Shown here piece after piece: positions 24,297-36,069 of a stretch of 64,000 bases of DNA. Location of the stretch: the NCBI GenBank assembly GCA_028554755.1, contig JAPTOF010000016.1, positions 10,514,001 to 10,578,000 on the forward strand, in the 5' to 3' direction. This DNA is from Cordia subcordata (taxonomy: Eukaryota; Streptophyta; Magnoliopsida; Boraginales; Cordiaceae). Position 1 is the stretch's first letter; every line of letters starts with the position of its first letter. The notes beneath the pieces are model-generated. The model was not told where the DNA came from and did no database searches. It saw only the letters and a list, made by a program, of their open reading frames with translations. The position numbers and the translations under genes are program-made.

Positions 24297-25446
24297 GTGT
24301 TTCTCTTCTTGGACACTCTTTTCATGGATGGAACTGAGACAAAAGTAGCACTTGATAGATCTCTTATCTCTCTTCTCGTCCTTGTTGAAAGATTGTTTCC
24401 TATGTCAATCCTTGTCTTACCTCTTGGGACTTTTGTCTCCCCTACCATTTTCAATCAAATCTTCCTGGGGTTTGGCGGGGTCGTTCTTCTTTTTGACTTG
24501 CATCAAGGACTCGGCCATGGCAACTGCTTGAGCAAAGGTCTTGGGCTTTCTCATTCGTACTTCTTGTTATGCCTATGGTTGCAAACCCTTGATAAAGTCA
24601 TACATATGATCATAATCGGGCTTATTACTACCCAGAGTTTAAGGAAGACGTATTCTTGAATGTATTGATGTATGGTCTCTATATGCTTTAGGACTCTAAG
24701 CTTGTCACGAGCTTTCCTTTTTGGCCTCTTCATGGTAGAATTAGGCATATACTTCTTCCTTGAAAGTAGTCCAAGTCTCCCTCTTGGCCTCTTGGCCTCT
24801 TGGAACTCTTGGTGTTTCAAGCGCCATTGTAAAGTTATATCCTTTAAGAAGTAGAGTGTTGCTATCCTCATATGCTAGCATCCTCGTCGAGCCTAACTGC
24901 ATCAAAGAATTGTTCAATCTACCAAAAGAAGTTTTCCACCTCCCTGGCTTCGCGCTTCCCGTTATAAGGACTAGGTCTTGGCACATCCATGTTTGGTGCC
25001 TGATGGTGGGTTGACATGCCACGGGCTATTGCCTTTCTACACATAGCCCAATCCTTCTTTATCTCCTTAAGGATCTTGTCTTGTTCAACCATCTTGCGAT
25101 CTTGCTAGGTGATCTTAACCCGTAACCAATTGGCAATGGTCTCCTTCTCGATTAACGCATTCTTAGCCCCTTCTTCTACCATTTGCACCCAAGCTTGAAG
25201 GTTTTTGAGTTCCTCACATAAGTCTTCTAAACCTAGTGCCTCTTCATCGTCAAACCCAAGCTGTTGAAGTTTCTGCATGAAATCAGCAACGTCTTCTGGT
25301 TTTGTCAAACGCACCTCAAAAACAGCTTGCATATCATGAGATTTTCCCCTCTTATTGCCTTTAGCTGCTGCAGGAGGGGGTACGACCTCCCTTCCCCTCT
25401 CGTCATTACCAGCATCAACGCTTTTCTTAACACCTGAAGAAGACAT
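24297..25446 (-). pseudogene. Gypsy gag remnant (nested element)
   Basis: From ATG at 25446: an N-terminal region rich in charged residues with a coiled-coil-like segment (KPEDVADFMQKLQQLGFDDE, ALGLEDLCEELKNLQAWVQM) and a stop at about 25105. The retrotransposon Gag core follows (PSPYNGKREAREVENFFW near 24970-24915; IEQFFDAVRLDED near 24910). Several stops between 24900 and 24300 break the frame. Confidence 0.78.
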
Positions 25447-25536
25447 CCTTCAAAGGAGCAAAATTACAAACACTTTGCGTGTAACCTTGGCTCTGGTAAC
25501 CACTTATCACACTCTTGGCCTAACCCAAGCATTACG

Positions 25537-26088
25537 TGCGGCACTTAGACACTTTTCTACAGCAAAAAATGGCTGAGTCAGCCTAAAAACCACAAACAAG
25601 GGAACTTTGCAAAGTAAATAGTAAAGCAGCGAAATTAAAGGGTTGAGAGAATAAGGCTTTGTATTGGTCTCAAACTTTTCTGTGTATGATACAAATGAAA
25701 AGCTAGGCTATTTATACATGCTTTCAATCTAATGAATGGATAAGATTATTTCAATCTAATGGCTAATATTAGATTCTAGAGTATTCTACCCTAATCATGG
25801 GATATTTACAATCAATCATAATCAATAATCCCTCAATCAAGGGTTTCAACAATCTTTCAAATTTATTACCATATCCATCCTATTTAATGTGTCTTCTATA
25901 TCCTTCCTCGAGAGAAGTGCCATGCGTGCATCCCTACAAGCTTTGTCATTCTTGCCACATGGTTGCTAGCATTGTGCCTGTGTTATCGGGGTTTCCCTAG
26001 TGAGGGAAAGTGCCACATATGCTTCCATGCAAGTCTCGATTTTGTCATCTTAATGCCCATGTGGTGTCTATATCAGCAGGGCGTGACA
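25537..26088 (-). repeat. 5' LTR of the nested gypsy element
   Basis: 552 bp; on the minus strand it starts TGTCACGCCCTGCTGATATA and ends GTGTCTAAGTGCCGCA. The TGTCACGCCC start is common in plant gypsy LTRs. A stretch reading TGGTTACCAGAGCCAAGG lies near 25503-25486, about 35 bp inside, and may be the primer site, though further from the LTR than usual. Confidence 0.75.
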
Positions 26089-27244
26089 CTAAGGTAACTT
26101 CTATTAGAGAGTCCAAGAACTTGTCTTCCATGACAGTTCATGAGTTGATTTGCAACTTGGAAATAGAGGAGCGTGCTTAATCAAGAGAGGCTCAAAGATG
26201 AGAAAGAAAAGAAAATTAAGAAGTTTCTAGCATTCAAGGCTATTGAAGAAGATGATGAGGAAAGTGATGATGATATGGCTATGATAGCTAGAAACTTGAG
26301 AAAGTTCATGAGGATGAGAAGATTGCAAAAAGGAGACTTGTGGAAGAAGAAAAGAAAGAAAAAGGTTGATGAAGAAGTAATTTGCTTCAATTGCAAGAAG
26401 CTAGGACACTTCAAAGCCAAATATCCCAAGCTTGTGAAGAAAGGAAAGAAGACAATGCAAACAATTTGGGATGAAGCTAATTCAAGTGATGAAACCAGAA
26501 GCGATAGATATCAAGAGCAATTGACAAATTATGTGTGCTTCATAGCTAGATGTGAGGTAAATATTGATTCTCCTATTTCATCTAGTCATAATAGTCCTTT
26601 AATTCCTTATGAAGATGAGAAAAGTGAACATGAATGGCATTATATTGTACTTGAGCTATATGACAATCTTTCTAAAATGTTTGAAAAAAATGAAGATTTT
26701 AAAAAGCAAATTAAGGACTTTCAAAATGAAAATCAAGATTTGAAAATTAAAAATGAGAATTTGAAAAATGAAATTGATTCTTTTATGGATGCCTTTGGGA
26801 AGGATTTACTTTTGGAAGATGAAGATTCTTATTTGAGAAAAGAAAATGAGGATTTGAAAAAGGTTGTTAAAAAGTTTATAAAAGGCAAAGAAACACTTGA
26901 TGTTTTGCTTGATTCTCAAAAAGCTTTTGGAAAAAAAGGTATAGAGTTTTAACACATCTACATCCAAAGTTTTTTCATAAAGCACTTTTATCAAAAGTTC
27001 TTCAAGTAGTAATGCATCTACATCTTATGAAAGACATGATTTGAAACTTGTGAGAAAAAATCATTTACACGTCATATATACTTATTGTGAAAGAGAGGTC
27101 ATACCTCTACTAGATGTAAAGTGAAAAAGCTATGTGAGTTGGGAACAATTGTGCTAGAATGAAAAATGCCTAAATAGTCTGTCAAAAGAACTAACCCCAA
27201 GAAGCCAACAAACATTGGGTAGCTAAACCCAAATGATGGCTTTT

Positions 27245-28560
27245 GTTGTAGGAAAATAAGCTTGGCACTCAATGGATACTGGATAATGGTCCAAGCATAT
27301 GATGGGGAATGCTTCATTGTTTATTAATCTAAAGAAAGTAAAAGATGGTGAAATAACGTTTAGAGTTGCTTTAAAAGGAAGAGTACTTGGAGAAAGGAAG
27401 CATTGGAGTCAAAATATCAGTCACTATCAAGGATTTGCTTTATGTAGGAGGTTTGAAGTTCAATTTATGTCCTATTAGTCAACTGTGTGATAATGATTTT
27501 GATGTGACTTTTAAGTCTAATGCTTGTTGTGTGAAAAAGAAGGCATTGATGTGTTTGTTGCTAATTGTGTGAATAATATGTATGTTTGTGAAATCGATGA
27601 TCTTGTATGCCAAAATGTTAAATGCTTGTCCATTGTTGATGATAATATATAGCTTTGGCATTGACATTTAGAACATGCTAGTATGGATTTGCTTGTGAAA
27701 TTGAATAAAAAAGAATCTTGTTGATGGATTTCCTAATGTGATATATGTGAAAGATGCTCTATGTGATGCTTGTGAACTTGGTAAACAACACAAAACTAGT
27801 TTTAAATCAATTAATAGAGTTGTTACCACTAAAACTTTGGAACTTGTTCATATGGATTTATTTGGACCTATGAGTGTTACTAGTGTTGATGATTATATTA
27901 GATACACTTGGATCATTTTTCTTGCATCAAAAAGTGTAACTTTTAATGAATTTTCAAATAAAAAATTGTAACCTTCAATGAATTTGCAAAAGTTTTGCAA
28001 GAGATTGCAAAAGTTCTGCAAGAGAGTGCAAAATATGAAAAGATATTTTATAAAAAACATTTATAGTGATAATGGTAAAGAATTTGTGAATGCATCTTTT
28101 GATAAGCTATGTGACTTATATGGCATTGAGTATACATTTTCAGCTACTTGCACGCTTCAATAAAATGGAGTTGTTGAAAGGAAAAATCAATCTATTCAAG
28201 AAATGACAAGAACAATGTTGAATGAACACGAGTTGCATACATTTTATGGAACGAATTGGTCAATATGTTCTGTTTTGTTATTAACCGTGTGGTGATTAGA
28301 CCATTATTGAATAAAACACTATATGAGCTTTGGAATGTAAGAAAGCCAAAAATTGCCTATCTCAAGGTCTTTGAATAGAAGTGCCATATTATCAATACAA
28401 ATGACCAACTCGATAAGTTTGATTCAAAATCTCGATAAGGTAATCTTTGTGGGATACTCTACTAGAAGTAAGGCATATAGAGTTTACATTGAACAAGAGT
28501 GTACTATTGAATAATCTATGCATGTAAAGTTTGATGAAACTAACCCTTTTTGGTCGAGAA
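27245..28560 (+). pseudogene. Sirevirus protease and integrase remnant
   Basis: The protease region reads WILDNGPS near 27266-27290, where DSG(C/A)S is expected, so the catalytic triplet is changed. It continues as VTIKDLLYVGGLKFNLCPIS (27420-27480). The GAG-pre-integrase zinc region has LCDACELGKQHKTSF (27760). The integrase core shows LELVHMDLFGPMSVTSVDDY (27838-27895), YSDNGKEFVNASFDKL near 28060, and NGVVERKNQSIQEM after a stop near 28160, so the D, D, E residues can be placed. Many stops and frameshifts. Confidence 0.83.
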
Positions 28561-28879
28561 AGGACAATGATGGTATTGTAGGGGAATTAGAACTTATGAA
28601 GGACAATCATCCTACTGCAAATCATTAAGAGGAGAATGAAAATCTCAAGAAGATGAGAAAGGTACATCTTTTCAAGAACCTATCAATGATGATGATCAAG
28701 AGAAAAAAGATGAACCATTCAACTTGAAAAACAAGGAATTGCCAAGAGCTTGGAAGTTCGTAAGGAATCATCCAATTGAACAAATTATTGATGATTCTAG
28801 CAAAGGAGTAAAAACAATAGATAATGTAAACAACTTTTGTGAACATCATGCATTCTTCTCTCATGTTGAACCTAAATGT

Positions 28880-31800
28880 GTTGATGATGTTTTATGTGAT
28901 AATGATTGGATTTTCACTATGCAAGAAGAATTGAATCAACTTGAAAGAAACAAAATGTGAAAACTTGTTGAAAGACTAACTAATCAATCAGTTATTGGTA
29001 TTAAATGGGTGTTTAAAAATAAACTTGATGAAAGTGGTAATATTGTTCGAAATAAAGCTAGATTGGTTGCCCAATGATACAATTAAAAGCAGGGCATTGA
29101 TTATGATGAAACATATACACCCGTAGCACGACTTGAATCTATTCGTATGCTATTTTCTTTTACATGCTACATGAATTTTGAATTGTCTCAAATGATGTTA
29201 AAAATGCATTGTTGATTGACTTTAACAAAGAAGAAGTTTTTGTTGAATAACCTCTAGGTTTTGGGGATTCAAAATTTCCAAATCATATTTATAAATTGGA
29301 AAAAGCTTTGTATCGTTTGAAGCAAGACCTACATGCATGGTGTGAATGTTTGAGTGGATTTCTTGCGCAAAAACATTTTGAAAGAGGAAAATTGGATTCC
29401 AATCTATTTATCAAACGTGATAGCAATGATTTACTGCCTATGCAAATATATGCTGGTAATATTATCCTTGGTGCTACTAACATAGCTTTGTGCAAGAATT
29501 TTGTTAAATGCATGCACCAAGAATTTGAGATGAGGATGATAGGAGAATTAAATTTCTTTATCGGATTACAAATCAAGCAAATGAATGATGGAATCTTCAT
29601 AAATCAAATCTAGTGCATCAAAGAACTACTCAAGAAGTTTGGTTTGAAAGATGTGAAAGAAATTGGCACATCTATGAGCCCATCCACAAAGTTTGACAAA
29701 ATGAGAAAGGTAAACCGGTAGACGAGAAGAACTACTAAGGTATGATTAGTAGTTTATTGTATCCTACCGGCTATAAACCAGATATTATATTTGCTATGTG
29801 ATTATATGCTAGATTTCAATCCTCTCCTAAAGAATCCCATCTAAGTGCTATGAAACGTATTTTTCGATATCTTAAAGGTACGACTAATCTTGGCTTGTGG
29901 TATTCAAAAGATACATTCATTAAGCTTATGGGGTATTCAGATGCAAACTTTGCAGAATGCAAAGTGATGTGTTAAAACTCGCAAGTGCACCGGTCGTGTG
30001 TAATGAAGCATGTAAGCACAAGGTCCTTCTTTCATAGAAAGGAAAACTATGCTCGGTCTCTATATGCTTGTGTGCTAGAGAGTAGTTATGTGCATGTGTT
30101 GAAGTGTTTTTGGTCTTTTTAAGATGGAAAGAAGCTCGTGACAATGAAAATTAAACCTAAACTATGTAGGCACTAAAGGTGCCAAACTAAGGAAAGGAAG
30201 CCTAAGAAGGTAGAAGAGGATCTAAGGTGATTGAGTTGTAACCAGGCTTAGGTTAATACAATGATTCAGTCAATTTATGGCTTTGGTTTGTTCTTTTAGA
30301 GACCTTAGCTACTAACATTATTATTCCTAAGTAGATCTCCCTAGAGTATAGCGTGGTCCTTATTACCTAGGGTTTTTGAGCTTAATTAGTTAGATCCTCT
30401 TTAGTGTTGATTAACATCCTACTCAAGAGACGAACCTATTAGTATTGTTTCAGACTAGAGATTAGGCTTCCAGAGCATCAACTAGTGCTAGTGAGTACCC
30501 TTTTAATATTGTTTCAAACTAGAGGTATGTACCTACTATACTAAGTTATCTATTAAGCATATTATTCAATACACATTAGTTACAAATAGGGCTTATGCCA
30601 TTAGCATGGATGATCAAGGCTAAGGTGAGACCTCTACCGATAGCATTTAAGTACAAAAGAGCACATGCATCTTCATTTAGGTACTTTATCGATCACATAG
30701 ACATATTCAATTATCAATACATAGACATAAAGATTCATGCCATAAATCAATATAAACAAGCATGTATTAAGAGCCATAGATACACATAAATCCTTTATTC
30801 AAAGTCCTAACCCAATATACAACAACAAACACATAAAGATTTAGCCTAATCTAGCAACATATTTACAAGAGATAGAGAAAGAATAAGAAGAACTCCCGTA
30901 AATCTCACTTCCAAATCCGTACAAGCTCTTCAAATCCTTGTTGAATGCTTTAATCCTAGATTTTTTGGGTGTTTAAATGATGCGTCAAGGTATTAATTGA
31001 AGTATGCAAAGGGTTTGGGTTAATGGTGTTGAGAGATTATTAGGTTCCTCCCATCAAAATGACATAAAAACCACCGTTTATAGCCTTTTAACGCGTAAGG
31101 CCAGAAGGGGGGTCGGTCACCAGGCCCTGGAGCAAGTGAGACCAGCCTAAATTGAGTGTTCTCCGAACATGGTTGGTCTCCCAGGTTGGTTAGCTGACTT
31201 TGGGTAGGGTGTGATCATCCATGTCAACTAAATTGCTCATAACTTGCTCGTTTTGGCTCCAATTCGTGCCTGGTTTTCCTATTGCCTCGTACCACTTTTG
31301 GGGACCTCTAAACCCATTTTTCTTTATATTTTCATCCCTATAAACATATTCAAGGTTTTTCCATGCTTGCTACATCTTCAATCAAGCTCAATTCTTTCTC
31401 CCAATACACGTTTCACCCGGTCAAGCTCGGTTGTGCCCGGTTGCTTCATTCTTCGTCCGAGAACTTCCGAATGGCCTTTTCTTCATTTATTCTCATACAA
31501 ATCAACCCTAGCTTTGCCCCTTGATTCAAGCATCATTAGTTTAAGCTCAATTCCTTCTCTCAAAATGCGCCTAAAATACCAAATATGGCACTTAGTGTAG
31601 CATTTATGCATTTTGACACCTATATGCACATATATGACTTCTTGTACACAAATGCAACCCTAAATACACTCAGGTATGTTTGAAACACCTAAAAGGTGTA
31701 TGCAAATAATATATACAAACATACACAAATCACACACATCACAAAGTTGATCGAAAAAGTAGGAGTGGAAGTCAACAATTTCTTGGTCAATTGCTAGTTT

Positions 31801-32175
31801 CATGGTCAAACTGGAAATAAAATAGCGTTGCAACATCTACAACTGAAGCCAAATACACTATTGTAGGTAATTGTGCTGAACAAATTTTTTGGGTAAAGTA
31901 CAATTACATTTTTATGAACTTAATTTTGAACATACTCTTGTTTATTGTGATAATACTAATGCTATCAATTTGACTAAGAATCCTATTCAACACTCACAAA
32001 CTAAGCACATTGAAATTAGATACCATTTTATTTGTGATCATGTGTTAAAATGAGATACTAAACTTAAATTTGTTAGCATAGATAATCAATGATATTTTTA
32101 CTAACCCATTGCATGAAGATAGATTTTGCATGATTAGAAGGAATTTTGGTATGATTGACATTACTTATTGATATT
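28880..32175 (+). pseudogene. Sirevirus RT and RNase H remnant, split by a non-coding insertion
   Basis: RT opens with DWIFTMQEELNQLERNKM (28905) and IGIKWVFKNKLDESGNIVRN; ARLVAQ and the YDETYTPVARLESIRML block follow. The palm motif, normally YVDD, reads YAGN (29449-29460), so both catalytic Asp residues are lost. RNase H begins (GYSDANFAECKV, near 29935-29964) and is cut by the element at 29965-31741. It resumes at 31747 with KVDRKSRSGS, LVSWSN and SVATSTTEAKYTIVGNCAEQ and trails off near 32175 with the KLDTILFVIMC-type end. Confidence 0.85.
29965..31741 (+). mobile_element. Non-coding 1.8 kb element, copy A
   Basis: 1777 bp with ends TGATGTGT...CACACATCA (outer 7-8 bp inverted) and a perfect 5-bp target duplication CAAAG (29960-29964, 31742-31746) inside Sirevirus RNase H. 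The head has CTCGCAAGTGCACCGGTCGT. Shared family words follow: CTCGTGACAATGAAAATTAA region near 30133, TAGTGTAGCATTTATGC near 31592. It lacks the B-box-like word kept in B. No conserved ORF. TG/CA ends and 5-bp duplication suit a solo LTR; the parent family is not recognised. Confidence 0.8.
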
Positions 32176-32703
32176 TGAACCATGTTAAAATGAGCTTTAA
32201 TGTGTTTTTGAATGATTATTGCTTACCTGTATGAAATTATATGAGTTGGAATGAAATTATATGTGCATTACATTTGCATTCATGAAATGCCTTGAAAAAC
32301 CAAATTTATTCACTTTCGGGTGAACCCCTCTTTGTTTCGGGCTACCGGAAGCCCCTCTTGAAAGAAGCTTTTCTTAAACGCTCCATTAGGCTCAGTTTTT
32401 CAGTGCCGCAGTCACTATTTCTTATGCCAATGAGCAGCTGCCATGTCGGTAGAAACCAAATGGGTGACTTTTTAAATTCTATTTCATTCCAACCTCCTCA
32501 TATTCCCTCCATACACGACTCTACTCTCTTAAAACCCTATTTTACCTAAAAAATCTTCCGATCAAAGGTCTCCCAACCCATTTCTCATCAAACCCGTTTC
32601 ACAAACTTCATCTTCACCGATCTAAATCAACAATAGAGAGAAGTCAATCTTCAAGGGGTGAGAAAAGGAAAAAGGGTTAGGGCAAGACTCCAAAACCTTT
32701 CGA

Positions 32704-33815
32704 TCATGGGAGTAGCAAGGTGTTCCAAATAGACTTCATTAATCAAAAGACATTGGCACCACAAGAGTTGATTGATTTCGGGTTTGTAGAGATGATCATA
32801 TCTCAAGAATGGATGGATTATTGCACCATGACAAGAAATGTTCACAAAGCCTTGGTAAGTGAATTTTACTACAATATGTCTTTTAGCAAAGAACATGGCT
32901 TTAGAACTGTTGTGAATCATGTTACAACTCCGTTAATTGAGAAGTTGATTAGTGAATGCTTCTATTTACCTATGCCTCATAGATCTTTTAAAGTATATAG
33001 TGCAAAAGGGTTTCCTAGAGATGTTGATGAGAACTTTGAAACCAATGTAAGAAATTACTTGTAGAAAGCTATTGTTGGTGAACCAATTTATAAAGACTTC
33101 CTCAAAGTCCATTAGTTACCTATGCAAAAGAAAGTTTTCTTCAATTTTGTGAAACATACCATTGTGCCTAGGAGTTACAAAGACGATAATATTGGCACAC
33201 AAGAGGCTATGGTTATGTATCGAATGCATCTTAGGAAGAAAATTCATTTGCCTTCAATCATTTTGAACCATATGTATCATGTAAGCGTGAAGGGCATTGC
33301 ATTACCTTATGGGATGGCTTTGACAAATATTTTAGAAAGTTTGATGTCATTGGAGAAAGAGTTGGAATTCCACCACCGAGCTATATAAGTTAGGATTAAA
33401 TGTAGTGTGGAAATTAAAGTACTAGAAATATCAAGGAAACTACATTTGGGAAGAAGATTTTAAGGTGCTCTCACCATTTGAACAAGCTCGTATAACTGGA
33501 GAAATGTGTGAAAATTTGGTTCCAAGGAATGTAGCAAATAAGGAAGTTATGATGGAAGAGAAAGAGATAAGGAATGTTGAGCAGCAAAGGATGACAAGGG
33601 AAGCCATCCAAGAAGAAGAAGGAGTTCTTATGCAAAGTTCTATGGAGAATTTGGAGACACAATACATTCATGCAAGTGGAACCTCTAAAAGCCAAATGAT
33701 GCCTACACTTACAGAAGTCATCATGGAGATGAAAAATGATATACGAACTATCAAAGAGAGGCAAATCAACTTTGATTTGAGGCAAATCATGATGGATGTA
33801 ACACTAAAGAGCTAG
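32704..33815 (+). pseudogene. Sirevirus envelope-like ORF remnant
   Basis: Sits between RNase H and the 3' LTR, the place of the env-like ORF of Sireviruses. Three open stretches (to 33064, 33122-33388, 33465-33815) give a globular part of the kind annotated in plants as env-like or putative plant transposon protein, including GIALPYGMALTNIL near 33294-33335, followed by a Glu/Met-rich coiled-coil-like tail. Stops near 33062, 33112 and 33386 and frame changes break it. The role of this protein in plants is unknown. Membrane segments are not obvious in what remains. Confidence 0.7.
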
Positions 33816-34090
33816 GTGGACTTTTTCAATATCACATACCCTCATCCTGTCAATGACTAAAATCACCTCATCTCCTCATTCTAAAAAACAATGTTTTACA
33901 TTTTCATGCACCTAAACAGACTCCTTTTCTAGCATCTACCATCTTGAATAACTATTTTATCATTTAGTATTTTGGATATTATCTACTATTATGGATGATT
34001 ATGCTTGCTTTAATCTTTAAATGTTTGTGCGGATAATGCTTGCTTTAATCTTTTAGCATACCTTATGCATATCTTGTGATTTGATAATGT

Positions 34091-34411
34091 TAAAAGGGGG
34101 AGAAAATATGATATATGTGATGGTTTATGTAAATCTGATGATTATGCCTTGATGATATATGAAGTTATTTTTGCTTGAAAAAATGTGATGATTATGCCTT
34201 GATAATAAATGAAGTTATTTGTGGTTGAAAAAATGTGTTGATAGATGCCTTGATGATATATAAAGTTATTTATGCATGTGTTTAGGGGGAGCTTTGATAG
34301 CTTTCTATATCATGGAACGTAGCATGATCTCAAGGGAAGATTTGATTTTTTGATTATGGCCTCGTTCTTTATTTGATCACATGTGTTTGTCATGATCAAA
34401 AATAGGGAGAT
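34091..34411 (+). repeat. Polypurine motifs and tandem repeats before the Sirevirus 3' LTR
   Basis: AAAAGGGGGAGAAAA (about 34092-34106), TTTAGGGGGAGC (34281-34292) and AATAGGGAGA (34401-34410) are three polypurine-like motifs; only the last abuts the LTR. Between them about 45-65 bp units (GATTATGCCTTGATGATATA, GAAGTTATTT, TTGAAAAAATGTG) repeat three times at 34136-34277. Multiple PPT-like copies are a known habit of Sireviruses. Confidence 0.75.
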
Positions 34412-35801
34412 TGTTAATATTGTGGTTTAAATGATAACAATTTTTTGATGATGAAAATGAGATTGATGAAAATGGAATCACTTGTGAAATATGTGAAGAA
34501 TGTGATAATGTATTATGAGTTATGAATGAATGGCATATGTAGACAAATAGTGAATGATTGCTTTGTGAACTCAAGTGTGCTTCTATTATTTCCAATGACT
34601 TGTTTGAGTTCTTGAGCAATTACTCTAAAGCTTATGCCTTCGAGATGATCATCTACCACCATGAGCATTAAATATTGCATGTATCAAGTAGTGTGGTGAC
34701 ATAAGGATGGAGACGGAAGTAATAAGGGGAGCGACTATAGATTTTTATTGTAAAGATGCCTTGCTCTTAGTCTTCTAATTCTTTTTCTCTTTTAGTTTAA
34801 AAAATGAGATATTATATGCCTAAGCTTGTTCTCAAAGTGATTTTGTGTCTTTCAAAATGTTTTTGTACTAAAAATGTTTTTAGACTTGTCTTTGAGGTGA
34901 TAGGTCATGGTTTTCTTATAAAACAAAATCTTGAGAACTGTCGGGCTAGCCTAGCTGGGTATCGAATGGATATTTTTACCTCACTCCAATAGTAAGTTTT
35001 TAAAGTATCCATGTTTTACTCTTATTGGGGGTATTGAACATGATCTATCCTACCCGGAGCTTGTCGGGGGTACCTTGTTGGTGTACAGATACAAAGGAAA
35101 CTTTACTTGGAAGCTTCAGGCCTTAGATTTTTTATCTTGAAACTAGCCATTAGATGTACGATTTTCAACCCCAATTTATTTATAACGGTCAAAAACTTCA
35201 ATTTTGATCCTTAACCTACGTATCTAACAGCTATTTTTCAAATATGGCATACAAATATCACTTATCTTTATTCTTTTAGCAAGAATTCAAGAATTGAGAG
35301 CTTTAAAGTTTGAAAAAGCAAAAAGAAAAAGATAGAGGAATACCAAAAGAACTTCACTTTTCTTAGACTAGCTATAGGTATTGTATTGATCATCAATTTC
35401 AACTTCTACTTTACAGTTTTCAATATCCTTATCTTGTAAAAGTTGGGATTTGGGTAAATTAGCCTCGTAGGCTTGAATTTATAAAAATGATTACAAGTAC
35501 GTTTCTTAATTTTGGGTCGAAATTAAGGTTGTAGTGTTGGTTTTTCAGCTTAGCCAACTTTTTAAAAGCTCAAGGTGTTAGTAGAGTTATTGAAATTCTT
35601 GAGTGGGATACTCAGGAATGGATGTTGGCTTGATGGCCAAACCACTATAAATCGTCACGTGCTTTAATTTTCTTTTACTGTGCTACTCAATTTTTGCAAT
35701 ATGCTGTCGCAACCTACTTAACAAATGATTTTCTCAAAGTTTGCTAATTGAAGTTTTTCAAGCCCTATTCATCCTTCTTTAGAGCTAGCTTGCCACTTAC
35801 A
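34412..35801 (+). repeat. 3' LTR of the Sirevirus
   Basis: 1390 bp, TGTTAATATTGTGG to GCCACTTACA, colinear with the 5' LTR and followed by the target copy AACCC. Confidence 0.9.
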
Positions 35802-36069
35802 AACCCTTTTTAAAAAATAAATATATATAAAAAAAACATTCATAAACATTGTCCAGAAAACATCAAAAACATTTGTCTACTGTCCATAACTTAAATAAAA
35901 ATCTCTAAGACATTGTCCAGAACTTAATTGTCTAGAAACCACCAAAGTTAAAATTGTTCATAAACCAAAAAAATCACAAACACCATCAAACCATAAAAAT
36001 TGTTCATAAACCAACCAACCAAAATATCACAGTTAAAGAAATACTTTCCCTCATCCTCTCCATCATCAC

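Larger units (their letters stand above)
23517..26088 (-). mobile_element. Truncated Ty3/gypsy element nested in Sirevirus gag
   Basis: Minus-strand element of 2572 bp. Its 5' LTR is at 25537-26088, followed by a gag ORF and a protease ORF; RT, RNase H and integrase are absent and only about 55 bp of the 3' LTR end remain (23517-23570). The flanks CTACG (23512-23516) and CTAAG (26089-26093) are a one-mismatch target duplication, and the Sirevirus gag frame resumes directly behind it. So it inserted as an element and later lost its 3' half, or was copied as a deleted derivative. Confidence 0.85.
22955..26952 (+). pseudogene. Sirevirus gag remnant, split by a gypsy insertion
   Basis: ATG at 22955 opens a Gag that reads FKPLKFDGINYLYWQ, then a stop near 23062, then 23066-23473 (KVWDMLEMSCQGTTQVKDTK, MMPGEIVSEMYQRF: the UBN2-type Gag core). 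The frame is cut at 23516 by the nested gypsy element and resumes at 26094 (KVTSIRESKNLSSMTVHELI). A stop near 26178 is followed by 26173-26952, which holds the zinc knuckle FNCKKLGHFKAKYPK near 26385-26430 (last Cys changed to Tyr: CX2CX4HX4Y) and a long Glu/Lys/Asn-rich coiled coil typical of Sirevirus Gag C-termini. Confidence 0.87.
21508..35801 (+). mobile_element. Sirevirus-type Ty1/copia retrotransposon, decayed and nested
   Basis: LTRs of about 1.39 kb at both ends and a perfect 5-bp target duplication AACCC (21503-21507 and 35802-35806). The primer site follows the 5' LTR. Order: gag, protease, integrase, RT, RNase H, an envelope-like ORF, then several polypurine-like motifs. Long LTRs plus an extra ORF between RNase H and the 3' LTR are marks of the plant Sirevirus group. 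Two later insertions lie in it: a truncated gypsy element in gag (23517-26088) and a non-coding element in RNase H (29965-31741). Without these it is about 9.9 kb, normal for the group. All ORFs are broken. Confidence 0.92.

Noticed and set aside
31244..31600. 118-codon ORF in copy A and the 108/118-codon ORFs at 44492-44876 in copy B as a shared protein gene
   Set aside because: The DNA of the two regions is related, but the open frames are in different registers relative to the alignment, so the reading frame is not conserved.
34136..34277. CRISPR-like or satellite array
   Set aside because: Only three imperfect units without spacers, inside the 3' untranslated part of a Sirevirus; a local tandem duplication.
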